This document shows positions 1 through 8,905 of a DNA stretch of 64,000 nt, in pieces. How positions within the stretch are numbered: the stretch's first letter is position 1; every line of letters starts with the position of its first letter. This DNA is from Acidobacteriota bacterium (GTDB taxonomy: Bacteria > Acidobacteriota > UBA6911 > RPQK01 > JAJDTT01), in assembly GCA_028874215.1 (NCBI GenBank), contig JAPPLF010000068.1:45127-109126 (forward strand). Direction: 5' to 3'. The notes under the pieces are model-generated. The model did no database searches. It was given only the letters and a program-made list of their open reading frames with translations, and was not told the DNA's origin. The translations under genes were made by a program, and so were the position numbers.

Positions 1-68
1 CACGGGGGGTTTTAGCCGGTACGCGAAATGGGGGTACTGCGGCCCCCCATAAACCCCCAAAGTGGGCT

Positions 69-110
69 AAAAAATGCCCCCGCTCCAGTTCGGCGGCAGG
101 AAAGCCGCCG
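69..110 (-). terminator. Possible terminator of katG
   Basis: Just past the katG stop codon there is a 7-bp GC-rich stem (91-97 paired with 104-110, loop AGGAAA). Read on the minus strand it is followed about 16 bases later by a six-T run (69-74). The T run is too far from the stem for a textbook intrinsic terminator, so this is a weak call. The rest of 1-118 is rich in G and C runs and shows no gene. Confidence 0.3.
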
Positions 111-118
111 CTCCACCA

Positions 119-2338
119 TCAAAGGAGGTCGAAGCGGTCGAGGGTCATCACTTTGGTCCACGCCGCGACGAAGTCATGGACGAACTCTTCCTTGGCGTCG
201 TCGACCGCGTAGTGCTCGGAGACTGCGCGGAGTTCGGAGTTGGAACCGAAGATCAGATCAACCGGGGTCGCCGTCCACTTGAGATCACCTGTGGCGCGAT
301 CACGACCTTCGTATATGCCCGCGGTGGATGACTTCTTCCACTGCGTTGACATGTCGACCAGGTTGACGAAGAAGTCGTTGCTCAGGGTGCCGGGACGGTC
401 GGTGAACACGCCGTGGGCAGAGTCCCCCGCATTGGCATCCATGACTCGCATGCCGCCCACAAGTACCGTCATTTCAGAGACCGTCAGGTTCAGAAAAGCC
501 GCCTTCTCCACCAGCCTCTCCGCTGGAGATCTGGGATTTCCGCTGGCGAAGTAGTTGCGGAATCCATCCGCGGTGGGCTCGAGCAGGGCAAAGGAGTCTG
601 AGTCGGTCTGTCCCTGCGAGGCGTCCGTACGCCCGGGTGCAAAGGGAACATTCACATCGACCCCGGCTTTCGAAGCGGCCTGCTCAATGGCGGCAGCGCC
701 GCCGAGAACCACCAGGTCGGCCAACGAAACCCGTTTGCCGGATTGCGAGCTGTTGAAATCCTTGCGAATGCCCTCCAGGGTCTTCAACACGCGGCCGAGT
801 TCGGCCGGATCGTTTGCCGCCCAGTCCTTCTGCGGCGCCAGACGGATACGTCCACCATTGGCGCCGCCGCGCATGTCGGTCCCGCGGTAAGTGGATGCCG
901 AGGCCCAGGCGGCCCGGACCAATTCAGCGGTAGAAAGCCCGGAGGCCAGTACCTTGGCTTTCAGCGCGGTTGCGTCCTTTGCATCGATCAAGGCGTGATC
1001 GGCTTCAGGAACCGGGTCCTGCCATACGAATTCCCGGTCCGGCGCCAGATCGCCGAGGTAACGCGACCTGGGACCCAGGTCGCGGTGAATCAGCTTGAAC
1101 CACGCCCGGGCGAAGGCGTCTTCGAACTCCTTCGGGTTCTTGAGCCAACGCGAAGTGATCTCGCGATAGGACGGGTCGACCTTCAGAGCCAGGTCGGTGG
1201 TGAGCATCATCGGCGCGTGCCGTTTCGACGGATCGTGGGCGTCCGGGACCAAGTCCGCCGCGGCGCCGCCGGCGGGCTTCCACTGGGTGGCGCCGCCGGG
1301 GCTCCGAGTCTGCTCCCACTCAAAACCGTACAAGTTCGTGAGGAATTCGTGAGTCCATTCCGCGGGACGACTCGTCCATGCACCTTCCAGGCCGCTGGTG
1401 ATCGTATCGCCGCGATTGCCGGTTCCGTATTTGTTTTTCCAGCCGAAACCTTGGGCTTCGATATCCCCGGCCTCCGGCTCGACACCGACGTACTTGGACG
1501 GATCAGCGGCGCCATGGGCCTTGCCGAAGGTATGGCCGCCGGCAATCAGCGCGACGGTCTCTTCATCATTCATTCCCATGCGGCCGAAAGCCTCACGGAT
1601 GGCGTGAGCGGCCGCCTGCGGATCGGCATTGCCGCCCGGGCCCTGAGGGTTCACGTAGATCAGGCCCATCTGCGTCGCGCCGAAAGGATGATTCAGATCT
1701 CCTTTGTCATTGCGCCGGTCGAAGGCGAGCCACTCGCCCTCGGGTCCCCAGTTCACTTCTTCGGCTTGCCAGGCATCGACACGGCCACCCGCGAAACCCA
1801 GGGTCTTGAAGCCCATGGACTCCATGGCGACGTCACCCGCCAGGATCAGCAGGTCGGCCCAGGAGATCGTGCGGCCGTACTGCTGCTTGATGGGCCAGAG
1901 CAATCGCGTCGCTTTTTCCAGGTTTGCGTTGTCGGGCCAACTGTTGAGGGGCGCGAAGCGTTGCAGGCCGCCGTCAGCGCCACCCCGCCCGTCGAGGGTT
2001 CGATAGGTGCCCGCGCTGTGCCAGGCCATGCGAATGAAAAACGGTCCGTAGTGGCCGTAGTCCGCCGGCCACCAGTCCTGGGATGTCGTCATCAGCTTTT
2101 TGAGATCCGCCTTCAACGCGTGCAGGTCGAGACCTTCGAACTCTTTCCGATAGTCGAAGTCTCTGCTGGGGGGACCGGATTCCGCGGACCGTTGCCGCAG
2201 TGGTTCGAGGCTCAGCCGGTTGGGCCACCAATAGTCATTGTCGGGCGCCTCGTCCTTGGCTCCCGCCAAGCTGATGGGGACGACCGGAGAGATCCCGATC
2301 GTCAGCATCGCAATCACGGATATGGTTCGTCTAAGCAT
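119..2338 (-). CDS. katG: Exported catalase-peroxidase KatG
   Basis: Bifunctional heme catalase/peroxidase that removes hydrogen peroxide; 739 aa with both the catalytic N-terminal and the degenerate C-terminal peroxidase repeat. The distal site is visible as [11 protein letters not shown] (Arg, Trp, His). The Tyr of the Met-Tyr-Trp adduct lies in LIYVNPQGP and the proximal heme His in [10 protein letters not shown]. The start was set at the ATG at 2336-2338 because AGGAG stands nine bases upstream; the open frame continues 20 codons further without support. With this start the protein opens [15 protein letters not shown] and ends a hydrophobic stretch at SLAGA, a convincing signal peptide, so it should act in the periplasm, unlike most KatG. 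Monocistronic and divergent from the cytochrome gene. No OxyR-type site was recognised. Confidence 0.95.
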   Translation of the reverse strand: MLRRTISVIAMLTIGISPVVPISLAGAKDEAPDNDYWWPNRLSLEPLRQRSAESGPPSRDFDYRKEFEGLDLHALKADLKKLMTTSQDWWPADYGHYGPFFIRMAWHSAGTYRTLDGRGGADGGLQRFAPLNSWPDNANLEKATRLLWPIKQQYGRTISWADLLILAGDVAMESMGFKTLGFAGGRVDAWQAEEVNWGPEGEWLAFDRRNDKGDLNHPFGATQMGLIYVNPQGPGGNADPQAAAHAIREAFGRMGMNDEETVALIAGGHTFGKAHGAADPSKYVGVEPEAGDIEAQGFGWKNKYGTGNRGDTITSGLEGAWTSRPAEWTHEFLTNLYGFEWEQTRSPGGATQWKPAGGAAADLVPDAHDPSKRHAPMMLTTDLALKVDPSYREITSRWLKNPKEFEDAFARAWFKLIHRDLGPRSRYLGDLAPDREFVWQDPVPEADHALIDAKDATALKAKVLASGLSTAELVRAAWASASTYRGTDMRGGANGGRIRLAPQKDWAANDPAELGRVLKTLEGIRKDFNSSQSGKRVSLADLVVLGGAAAIEQAASKAGVDVNVPFAPGRTDASQGQTDSDSFALLEPTADGFRNYFASGNPRSPAERLVEKAAFLNLTVSEMTVLVGGMRVMDANAGDSAHGVFTDRPGTLSNDFFVNLVDMSTQWKKSSTAGIYEGRDRATGDLKWTATPVDLIFGSNSELRAVSEHYAVDDAKEEFVHDFVAAWTKVMTLDRFDLL

Positions 2339-2426
2339 TGAAGTCGTCTCCTGTGGGTGGTTCGCTTTGGTTTGGCCTCCTTGTCGGGTTGAGGCCAATT
2401 GATTCGAGCTTTCTGGTGTCGGTCTT

Positions 2427-2444
2427 CCCTTGGCGGGCCAAGGG
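2427..2444. other. Hairpin in katG/cytochrome intergenic region
   Basis: A perfect 7-bp inverted repeat (CCCTTGG at 2427-2433, CCAAGGG at 2438-2444) with a four-base loop lies in the 298-bp divergent region 2339-2636. It could be an operator or an RNA hairpin upstream of either gene. Nothing else recognisable was found in this stretch, and no clear promoter pair could be assigned. Confidence 0.3.
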
Positions 2445-2636
2445 ATTCAAGGCCGGAAGGTTGGTTCCGGTCCCGGATTTCGTCACTTCGTGCCACTTCA
2501 TTCCTGTCCTGTATCCTGCCGAAATTTTACCACGAAGCCACTTCGCGTACCGTCCGCGGGCGCGATTGGGCCGGGCGAAGCCCTTGACCTCACATTGGTT
2601 GCAGCGTACGGTTGGTCCGCTGAAATCCTGAGGAAA

Positions 2637-3473
2637 ATGCCCACCGCGAATCGCTGGCTCTCAGCAGCGGCGGGCCGCGAACGATCCATGATCTGGTTGC
2701 TCCTGTTACTGGCGCAGAGTTCCCCTGATCCGGATTTGGTCTCTCGGGGCGAGGTCGTGTTCGCTCAGAGTTGCGCCACCGGGTACTGCCATGGTTCGGC
2801 CGGCACGGCGGGCCGGGGGCCTCGGCTTCGAGGCACGGAACTCAGCCGCGATCGGATTCTGGAAGCCACTCGCGAGGGGATCCCCCGGTCGGCCATGCCG
2901 GGCTGGGAAGGGAAGTTGAGCGAGACGGACCTGTCGGCGGTGGTGGAGTATGTGTGGAGTCTGGCCATGGACGCTCGTGAACCGCCGGCGGACGAGTCCA
3001 TGCCTCCCGGAACCGGTCCGGCGGTTTTCGTTGGATTCGGCGGGCCGGAGCACGCGTCCCGCGGGCGGGACCTGTTCTTCGATGCGACGCGGGATGCCCG
3101 TTGCGGGACCTGTCACGAGGCCGGCGGTCGAGGCATTCCCGTCGGTCCCGACCTGCTGGCGCTGGGGGAAGGGCTCGGCGCCACCTTGGTGGGAAGGACC
3201 AGGAGCCGCCGTGCCACTCACGTCCTGCGAGCGCAGCTCACGGACGGCCAGAGCTTTGCCGCTCTGAGAGTCGCTCAGGAGGAAGACCGGGTCCGGCTTT
3301 TTGACCTCACAACGATTCCTCCCGTCTTGCGCACGCTCCGGCCGGACGAGATCGAGTCCCTGGCCCAGGATGGAAAATGGGAACATCGGACCGTCTCCAC
3401 CGAGTACAGCGACGACGAATTGAGAGCCATCGTCGACTATCTGGACTGGCTCAATACAAGCAAGTCCGAATAG
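2637..3473 (+). CDS. Diheme cytochrome c, one CX4CH site
   Basis: Probable periplasmic electron carrier, 278 aa from the ATG at 2637. That start is preceded by AGGA and gives a charged n-region before the hydrophobic core MIWLLLLLAQ; an ATG at 2688 is an alternative start. The first heme site is C46-ATGY-C51-H52, a CX4CH spacing rather than CXXCH; the second, C156-GT-C159-H160, is canonical. After the first domain (about 30-110) comes a second fold with conserved PVGPDL that ends in a helix EYSDDELRAIVDYLDWL typical of cytochrome c C-termini. It is divergent from the exported katG, so a link to peroxide or respiratory stress is possible but only inferred from position. Exact redox partner unknown. 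Confidence 0.8.
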   Translation: MPTANRWLSAAAGRERSMIWLLLLLAQSSPDPDLVSRGEVVFAQSCATGYCHGSAGTAGRGPRLRGTELSRDRILEATREGIPRSAMPGWEGKLSETDLSAVVEYVWSLAMDAREPPADESMPPGTGPAVFVGFGGPEHASRGRDLFFDATRDARCGTCHEAGGRGIPVGPDLLALGEGLGATLVGRTRSRRATHVLRAQLTDGQSFAALRVAQEEDRVRLFDLTTIPPVLRTLRPDEIESLAQDGKWEHRTVSTEYSDDELRAIVDYLDWLNTSKSE

Positions 3474-3572
3474 CGGTCTGCCGCCTTTTCCCCCATGAGG
3501 TGAAGTGTGCGGAGAAGCCGATCCCGCCCTCGGCCGATTGATCCGTAAGGGGAGGATTTCCGGGGCGGCGCG

Positions 3573-3773
3573 TCACTTGACGCGGCGAAGAACCGTCCGG
3601 CCCTGAACTTGCGTCAGCTCGGTCCGGTAGTGCCGAATCTGTTGCAGGAGTTCGTCCCGGCGGATCTCAAGGCGGTCCAGGTCACTTTGGATATTCTCCA
3701 ACTCCGCCTCGAGGATGCAGAGTTGGAGTTGAAGAGGTAAAGCCGCTTCCGGGCCCGAGGTCTTGTGACTCAT
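3573..3773 (-). CDS. Small coiled-coil protein, hypothetical
   Basis: 66 aa. Most of the length (residues 15-60) is charged and heptad-like, for example LEAELENIQSDLDRLEIRR, indicating a coiled coil. There is no signal peptide and no known family was recognised. Its start codon overlaps the stop of the VWA gene by four bases (ATGA), so it is most likely the third gene of the 5559-to-3573 operon and translationally coupled. Function unknown. Short length leaves some doubt that it is real, but the coupling and clean amphipathic pattern support it. Confidence 0.55.
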   Translation of the reverse strand: MSHKTSGPEAALPLQLQLCILEAELENIQSDLDRLEIRRDELLQQIRHYRTELTQVQGRTVLRRVK

Positions 3774-4702
3774 GGATTCGATTCCGCTGCATAATACCCC
3801 TCACGGTGCCTGACTTTCAACCCGGAGCGAGCCAGCGAAACCCGTATCTTGCGGAATGATCCGTCGGCCTTGGCGTTGGAGGAGACGTAGCCGAGGCTGT
3901 ACTGATTGCCCAAATCCCTCCGGATGCCGTTGAAGGCTTGGCGGAGACGTTTCAGGTTGGCCTTGGAGTTGACGAAACGGCCTCCGGTGGCCCGGGCGAA
4001 GCGCTTCAGCTTCTCGAAATCCGCGTCAAAACCGGAACTCTTCACCCCGATTCCGTAGATCACCACATCGTGGGATTGGGCCGTCCGAATCGCCCGTTCC
4101 CATGAAACGGCGCTCCGGGTGTCGGCGCCGTCGGAGAGCACCAACAGGATTCGCCGCCCGTCCCGGTGCCGCAACAGATCCCTGACCGTCACCCAGATGG
4201 CGTCATAGAGCCGGGTGGCGCCTTCGGCCCGAACCTCCATGATGGCGTCCGCGAGTTGCGATGGATCGGCGCTGAAATCGTGGAGGAGCCGGACGTCACT
4301 GTCGAACTGGACCACCGCTCCCGACTCCCCTCCCCGAGTCAGGACCTCGCCGAAGAACTCGATGGCGGCCTTCTGCTCGAACGCCAACTTGTCCTTGACG
4401 CTGGCACTGGAATCCATGACCAGGGCGACGGACAAGGACCGTTCCGTCCCCGCCTTCTCTCGATGAAAAAACAGAAGTTCCTGCCGGACTCCGTCTTCGT
4501 AGACCTGGAAGTCGCGCCGCGTCAGGCCCTCCACGTAGCGGCCCCGCCGGTCCCGGACGATGCAGGAGACGTCCACCACGTCGACCTTGGCCCGGAAGGA
4601 CGGGCGCTGCTGTCCGCCGGCGGTCCAGGAGGCGCCGAGGACCAGGGCCGTTCCAAAGAGGGCGGAGATCCAAACGGAGCAAGGCCTGATCCGATCCTTC
4701 AC
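3770..4702 (-). CDS. VWA-domain protein (acidobacterial VWFA-related)
   Basis: 310 aa, secreted or periplasmic, with an N-terminal hydrophobic signal (SVWISALFGTALVLGAS). Residues about 35-90 hold the short beta domain that precedes VWA in this family (VDVVDVSCIVRDRRGRYV). The VWA domain follows with a metal-ion-dependent adhesion site DSSAS and downstream SDGADTR. The order and motifs match the 'VWFA-related acidobacterial domain' family, known almost only from Acidobacteria; partner and ligand are unknown for the family. It overlaps the stop of the upstream DUF1189 gene and the start of the coiled-coil gene by ATGA junctions, so all three are co-translated. Confidence 0.88.
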   Translation of the reverse strand: MKDRIRPCSVWISALFGTALVLGASWTAGGQQRPSFRAKVDVVDVSCIVRDRRGRYVEGLTRRDFQVYEDGVRQELLFFHREKAGTERSLSVALVMDSSASVKDKLAFEQKAAIEFFGEVLTRGGESGAVVQFDSDVRLLHDFSADPSQLADAIMEVRAEGATRLYDAIWVTVRDLLRHRDGRRILLVLSDGADTRSAVSWERAIRTAQSHDVVIYGIGVKSSGFDADFEKLKRFARATGGRFVNSKANLKRLRQAFNGIRRDLGNQYSLGYVSSNAKADGSFRKIRVSLARSGLKVRHREGYYAAESNP

Positions 4703-5559
4703 CGGGCCGACTTCTCCGCCATGATTCTACTGGTCGCCATATAGGTGTAGATGCCCGTGGTCGCCAGAGAGATCACATCCAGATGGCGGATGGAAAGGCC
4801 GGTCAGGGTCACCGCCGTTTCAATCGTTACGGCGGGCGTCAGGCTGTAGATGGCGATCGCCAGATAGGCGGGATAAGGGAACTTCACTTGGTAACGGGTC
4901 GTCACCGAGAGGGCAAGCAGAGTGAAGAGCAAGGCCAGAACCAGTTTGACCGCGAAGGTGAATACCAGAACCAGGGAATACGCGGTTGGGAAATAAACCC
5001 ATTTCATGACCTCAAGCCAGTTCCGGAGCAGTTCCGGAGTGACTTCGAATGAGCCGAAATCCGTCCAGGGAAAGGTTTCCACCGACTGGTTCCGGCGTAG
5101 CACGAGGGCGTCTTCGGTGAAAAGGAGCAGCGGCTCCGGGAAACGGGCCAAGTCCTGGCGGCTTCCCGTGGTGTCGAAGATCAGGGTGACGGGTTCCCGG
5201 CCGGAGTACGTCTGGATCAGCGGCTGGTCCGCCTCCACGCGGAGCCGGCCCTCGCTCACCTGCATGGGAGGGACATTCTCCTGGAGCCAGATTCCGAATT
5301 CCCGAAACTCCGGGCCCAAGTGAAATGCGTAGGCCAGAGTCACGATCAAGGAGGCGTGGGCGCAGAGATAAAGCAGATAGAGCAGGGTCTGCCGGGGAGG
5401 TTGCGCCAGTATCGTCTTGTAGAACGGGAATTCAGTGATGGCCCAGTAGAACTGGCGGTAGAAGGCGGTCCTCATGGCTGACACGTGCGAGATCTGTCCC
5501 GGGTCGGTCGTTCCGGCATCCGCGGCGGCAATCGCCAAGGATTGGGCGTAAACGGACAC
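4699..5559 (-). CDS. DUF1189-family integral membrane protein
   Basis: 286 aa from a GTG; an ATG 28 codons later (5475) is an equally possible start because neither has a strong ribosome site. It opens with the aromatic FYRQFYWAITEFPFYKTIL stretch seen at the start of DUF1189 proteins. One membrane helix (about 60-80) follows, then a soluble loop of about 110 residues (VSEGRLRVEADQPLI, FDTTG), then a bundle of three or four helices to the end. DUF1189 proteins have no assigned activity. The gene leads the operon with the VWA protein, hinting at a shared envelope role, which is inference. Confidence 0.75.
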   Translation of the reverse strand: MSVYAQSLAIAAADAGTTDPGQISHVSAMRTAFYRQFYWAITEFPFYKTILAQPPRQTLLYLLYLCAHASLIVTLAYAFHLGPEFREFGIWLQENVPPMQVSEGRLRVEADQPLIQTYSGREPVTLIFDTTGSRQDLARFPEPLLLFTEDALVLRRNQSVETFPWTDFGSFEVTPELLRNWLEVMKWVYFPTAYSLVLVFTFAVKLVLALLFTLLALSVTTRYQVKFPYPAYLAIAIYSLTPAVTIETAVTLTGLSIRHLDVISLATTGIYTYMATSRIMAEKSAR

Positions 5560-5620
5560 TGGAAAGACTTACTGTTCCAAGCGATCCTTCACGATTTGGT
5601 CGATCACACTGTCCGGCGTC

Positions 5621-5645
5621 CCTGAAATCAGCGTCTGATTTCAGG
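5621..5645. other. 11-bp perfect hairpin after zinc-ribbon gene
   Basis: CCTGAAATCAG (5621-5631) and its exact complement (5635-5645) flank a three-base loop, five bases beyond the stop at 5650. It has no T run on either side, so it is either a transcript-end stabiliser, a factor-dependent terminator or the scar of the event that extended the adjacent gene. Confidence 0.5.
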
Positions 5646-5649
5646 TAGG

Positions 5650-6852
5650 TCACTTCTTCGCAATCGATCCACTGGGCACCCGCTCAGCCTTGATTCCCCG
5701 CTTCCTGATCTCTTCTATGAGCCAGTCAATGCCGGACCATTGATCTGCTCTTTCCAGCCCTCTCCGCCACGTTTGCGGCAGTGACACATGGCGTCTGGCT
5801 ATGCCATGAGAGATTCCCCGTTGCGGATCCGGAATCCATACAGCCGACTTGACACGCAACCCGTACGGCCATCGATCCGCTCCTGGAACCGAATTCGGAA
5901 GTTCATACGGCCCCTCTTCGGCGGCTATCTGTAGACCCATGTAGATCCTATTCCCGGGCCCAGGCCAGTAGATCAACATGAGGTCATTCTGCTGGATCTG
6001 TTTCTCAAATTTCTGGCCTGTATCTCGGGAAAAGTGTTGGTACTTGAGGTCTTCTGGAATCCACTTCGGCTTAGGGTGTTCGGAATCCCCTTTCATCGCC
6101 TGCCATATGGGACCCGCCTTCCATTTGGACCGACTAATAGCATTGGGCGGTACATAATAAAGGATTCGATTGCAGGTCTCGCAGGTCAATATCTTCAGAC
6201 CGGTCTTGACCTCAGTGAAGAGCTGGGGACGAAGCGTCACGTTGCAGGCTTGGCAGGATTCGTCGCTGACCGGTGCCAGGGCCTGCCCGTTGTTGACCGA
6301 GGCGATCCTGCGGTACTGTTCGAGCAATGGTTCGGGCAGGTTCCGTTCCAGCCGGTTTCGCTCCTGCTCAAAGTCGGCCATGTTGGTCTCGGAACCGGCC
6401 GCGAAGGTCTCCAACTCCTTTTGCCGGGATGACACCTCCAAGGCCCGTTCCTCGGCCCGGCGGCGGGCTTCGCGGGTCTGGTCATCCAATTCGTCCATGG
6501 CCAGCATGATTTCCAGGATCTCATCTTCCTTGCTGGAGATCTGTTCCCGGACGCCGGCGATTTCGAGCTGCATGGCCTTGTATTCCCGGTTGGTCTTGAC
6601 GTCCATGAGCTGCTCCTGGTAGCGGGACAGCTTCTGCTGCAGCAAATCGACTTCACCCTCCAACCGGCGTTGGGTCCGGGCTTGCCGGTCGGTTTGCTCC
6701 CGGAGCTCTTCTACGGCGTCGTGACTCTCCTGGAGCGACTCGGCCTGATTCTCGATCTCGTCAGGAATGGACAAGACCCGCTGCCGCAACTCGACGATAC
6801 TGGCGTCGAGTTGCTGCAGCTGGATCAACCTCTGCAACTCTTCGCTCAACAC
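5650..6852 (-). CDS. C4 zinc-ribbon coiled-coil protein fused to EVE/PUA-like domain
   Basis: 400 aa. Residues 1-190 are a long coiled coil (RLIQLQQLDASIVELR onward) and 200-235 a C4 zinc ribbon (CQAC then CETC), the standard build of the zf-RING_7/CdsZ-like family, which normally stops soon after the ribbon at RILYY. Here about 165 residues follow. The segment with NDLMLIYWPGPGNRIYMG resembles the nucleic-acid-binding EVE/PUA-like fold, a tentative match by eye. DNA for the extension is much poorer in G+C: 25 of 60 bases at 6001-6060 against 44 of 60 at 6421-6480, which points to a recent acquisition. The start ATG lies 46 bp downstream of the tRNA gene. Role unknown; the family has been linked to ribosome or envelope functions. 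Confidence 0.75.
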   Translation of the reverse strand: MLSEELQRLIQLQQLDASIVELRQRVLSIPDEIENQAESLQESHDAVEELREQTDRQARTQRRLEGEVDLLQQKLSRYQEQLMDVKTNREYKAMQLEIAGVREQISSKEDEILEIMLAMDELDDQTREARRRAEERALEVSSRQKELETFAAGSETNMADFEQERNRLERNLPEPLLEQYRRIASVNNGQALAPVSDESCQACNVTLRPQLFTEVKTGLKILTCETCNRILYYVPPNAISRSKWKAGPIWQAMKGDSEHPKPKWIPEDLKYQHFSRDTGQKFEKQIQQNDLMLIYWPGPGNRIYMGLQIAAEEGPYELPNSVPGADRWPYGLRVKSAVWIPDPQRGISHGIARRHVSLPQTWRRGLERADQWSGIDWLIEEIRKRGIKAERVPSGSIAKK

Positions 6853-6898
6853 ATGCCTCCATGGGACGGTCCGGACCGGCAGCCGGCGTCGGTGGCTA

Positions 6899-6972
6899 TG
6901 GGCCCAGTAGGACTCGAACCTACGACCACCTGATTATGAGTCAGACGCTCTAACCGACTGAGCTATGGGCCC
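6899..6972 (-). tRNA. tRNA with CAT anticodon (elongator Met, possibly Ile2)
   Basis: 74-nt cloverleaf on the minus strand: a 7-bp acceptor stem starting GGGCCCA, D arm TAGCTCAGTCGGTTAGAGC, anticodon loop CTCATAA with anticodon CAT, and T arm with GGTTCGAGTCC. The discriminator base is A and the CCA tail is not encoded. The D-arm and loop sequence exclude an initiator tRNA. A lysidine-modified tRNA-Ile that reads AUA has the same encoded anticodon, and the GGGCC acceptor start leaves that option open. Confidence 0.93.
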
Positions 6973-6976
6973 ACCG

Positions 6977-7003
6977 AAAAAAAAAGGGCGCTTCCCAGCG
7001 CCC
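6977..7003 (-). terminator. Rho-independent terminator of rpoD
   Basis: On the minus strand a 6-bp GC stem (GGGCGC / GCGCCC, 6986-6991 and 6998-7003) with a 6-base loop is followed at once by nine T residues (6977-6985). It lies between the rpoD stop codon and the tRNA, so it ends the dnaG-rpoD transcript just before the tRNA promoter region. Textbook form. Confidence 0.92.
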
Positions 7004-7165
7004 GTGTGAAACAGTTGCCGCGCCATTCGGACGGCGCCGCATCCCGGCCGGAGATCCTGTCCCCAGGTCGAAACCCGGTGGCGGCAACGATGTTGCCCCC
7101 TGGTCGCGCCGAGCCCGCCCCGTGTTCCCCGTCGCGGTAATGCGCCGGAAGTTCACGACGGGCTC

Positions 7166-8905
7166 CTAGGAAAGTGTACGGCCGGAATTCCCATTGTCTT
7201 CGTGGAATGTCTTCAGCTTCCGGCTGCGGGACGGGTGTCGAAGCTTTCGCAAGGCCTTGGCTTCGATCTGGCGGATCCGTTCGCGGGTCACGCAGAACCG
7301 CTGGCCCACTTCTTCCAGGGTATGCTCGCTTCCGTCCCCGATGCCGAATCTCATGCGGATCACCTGCTCCTCTCGATCGGTGAGAGTCTTGAGAACGGCC
7401 GCCGTCTGTTCCTTGAGATTGAGATTGATGACCGCTTCGGCGGGTGAGGTCACCCCTCGATCCTCGATGAAATCACCGAGATGACTGTCCTCCTCCTCGC
7501 CGATGGGGGTCTCCAGGGAAATGGGTTCCTGGGCGATCTTGAGGATCTTCCGGACCTTGCTGACCGGAAGCCCCATTTTCACCGAAATCTCTTCGTTGGT
7601 CGGTTCCCGGCCGTATTCCTGGACCAGCGCCCGGGAGGTTCGAATCAGCTTATTGATGGTTTCGATCATGTGGACCGGGATCCGGATGGTTCGGGCCTGG
7701 TCCGCAATGGCCCGGGTGATGGCCTGCCGAATCCACCAAGTGGCGTAGGTCGAAAACTTGTATCCCCTTCGATATTCGAACTTCTCCACCGCCTTCATGA
7801 GGCCGATGTTCCCTTCCTGGATCAGGTCCAGGAACTGCAGGCCCCGGTTCGTATATTTCTTGGCGATGGAAACCACCAATCTCAGATTCGCTTCCACCAA
7901 CTCCTTCTTGGCGATATCGGCTTCGAGCTCGCCCTGCTTTATGGTGGCCAAAGTACGCTTGAGTTCCGCGGGAGTGGCCAGAACCTCGTCTTCGATCTCC
8001 TTCAGGTGCTTGTCGATCTCTCGTAACCGAAGCTTGATCTTCTTGGAGTCCTCCAGCTTCAGAGGGGCTTCGTGCAGCTTCTTGAGCTTCTTGGTCTCCT
8101 GGTCCAGGGCGACGATCCGGTCGACGGCTCGCTTGATGACGTTGACGAGCCGCTCGTAAGTCGCGGGGGTGAGATCCAGGGCCCGGATGTGCCGGGCAAT
8201 GGGAATTCGATAGCGGGCCAACTGCGACAGGAGGCTCTTGTATTCGGGCGTATCCTTGGGTTTCCTGACCCGCCGGATCTTGTGCCGGATCCTGCTGGCC
8301 CCATCTTCCAGCTCTTCCACCTCCCGCACCACGCGGATGATGGTCTGCCGCCTGGCCTCCAACACCTCGGGGGTGATCTCGTCGTCACGGAACACCACCA
8401 GTGTCTTGACGTTGAGGCCGCCCTCGCCCAGGGCTTCCCCGTAGCGCATGACCTCGTTGACCACTACGGGAGATCGGGACAGCACGTTCAGCACCGTCTT
8501 TCGACCCTTCTCGATCCGTTTGGCGATGGTCACCTCCCCCTCCCGGGTCAGCAGGGGTACCGTGCCCATCTCCCGCAAATACATGCGGACGGGGTCATTG
8601 GTCTTCTCGAGCGTGGGATCCGGGGGCTCTGCCTCACCCGCCTCGGTCTTGGTCCGAATCCTTCGCTGGTTAGACTCGAAGTCCTCCTCCGAGTCGATGA
8701 CCTCGATCCCGGCCTCGCCGAACAGGTAGAAGATGCTGTCCAGGTCTTCCGAGGATTGGATATCGTCCGGGAGGTGGTCGTTGACTTCGTCGTAAAGGAG
8801 ATAGCCCTTTTCCTTCCCCAGGGCGATCAATTCCTTGACGCCGTCGTACCTTTCCTCAACGGGAATCTTCTCTTCGTTCTCTCTCATGCCGCCAGCCGCC
8901 CCCAT
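7166..8905 (-). CDS. rpoD: RNA polymerase sigma factor RpoD (sigma70)
   Basis: Primary sigma factor, 579 aa with all expected parts: region 1.1 near the N-terminus ([19 protein letters not shown]), region 1.2 at [16 protein letters not shown], region 2 core around residue 340-410 ([26 protein letters not shown]), region 3, and the region 4.2 helix-turn-helix [16 protein letters not shown] near the end. The ATG at 8905 was chosen because it overlaps the dnaG stop as TAATG, implying coupling. The ATG at 8887 (MRENEEKIP) is an alternative; the longer frame inside dnaG is not supported. Co-transcribed with dnaG, the classic macromolecular-synthesis order without rpsU, and followed by a strong terminator. 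Confidence 0.97.
   Translation of the reverse strand: MGAAGGMRENEEKIPVEERYDGVKELIALGKEKGYLLYDEVNDHLPDDIQSSEDLDSIFYLFGEAGIEVIDSEEDFESNQRRIRTKTEAGEAEPPDPTLEKTNDPVRMYLREMGTVPLLTREGEVTIAKRIEKGRKTVLNVLSRSPVVVNEVMRYGEALGEGGLNVKTLVVFRDDEITPEVLEARRQTIIRVVREVEELEDGASRIRHKIRRVRKPKDTPEYKSLLSQLARYRIPIARHIRALDLTPATYERLVNVIKRAVDRIVALDQETKKLKKLHEAPLKLEDSKKIKLRLREIDKHLKEIEDEVLATPAELKRTLATIKQGELEADIAKKELVEANLRLVVSIAKKYTNRGLQFLDLIQEGNIGLMKAVEKFEYRRGYKFSTYATWWIRQAITRAIADQARTIRIPVHMIETINKLIRTSRALVQEYGREPTNEEISVKMGLPVSKVRKILKIAQEPISLETPIGEEEDSHLGDFIEDRGVTSPAEAVINLNLKEQTAAVLKTLTDREEQVIRMRFGIGDGSEHTLEEVGQRFCVTRERIRQIEAKALRKLRHPSRSRKLKTFHEDNGNSGRTLS

Noticed and set aside
743-2341. 532-codon open frame on the plus strand
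   Set aside because: Antisense to katG; G+C-rich codon third positions make long shadow frames. No domain recognised.
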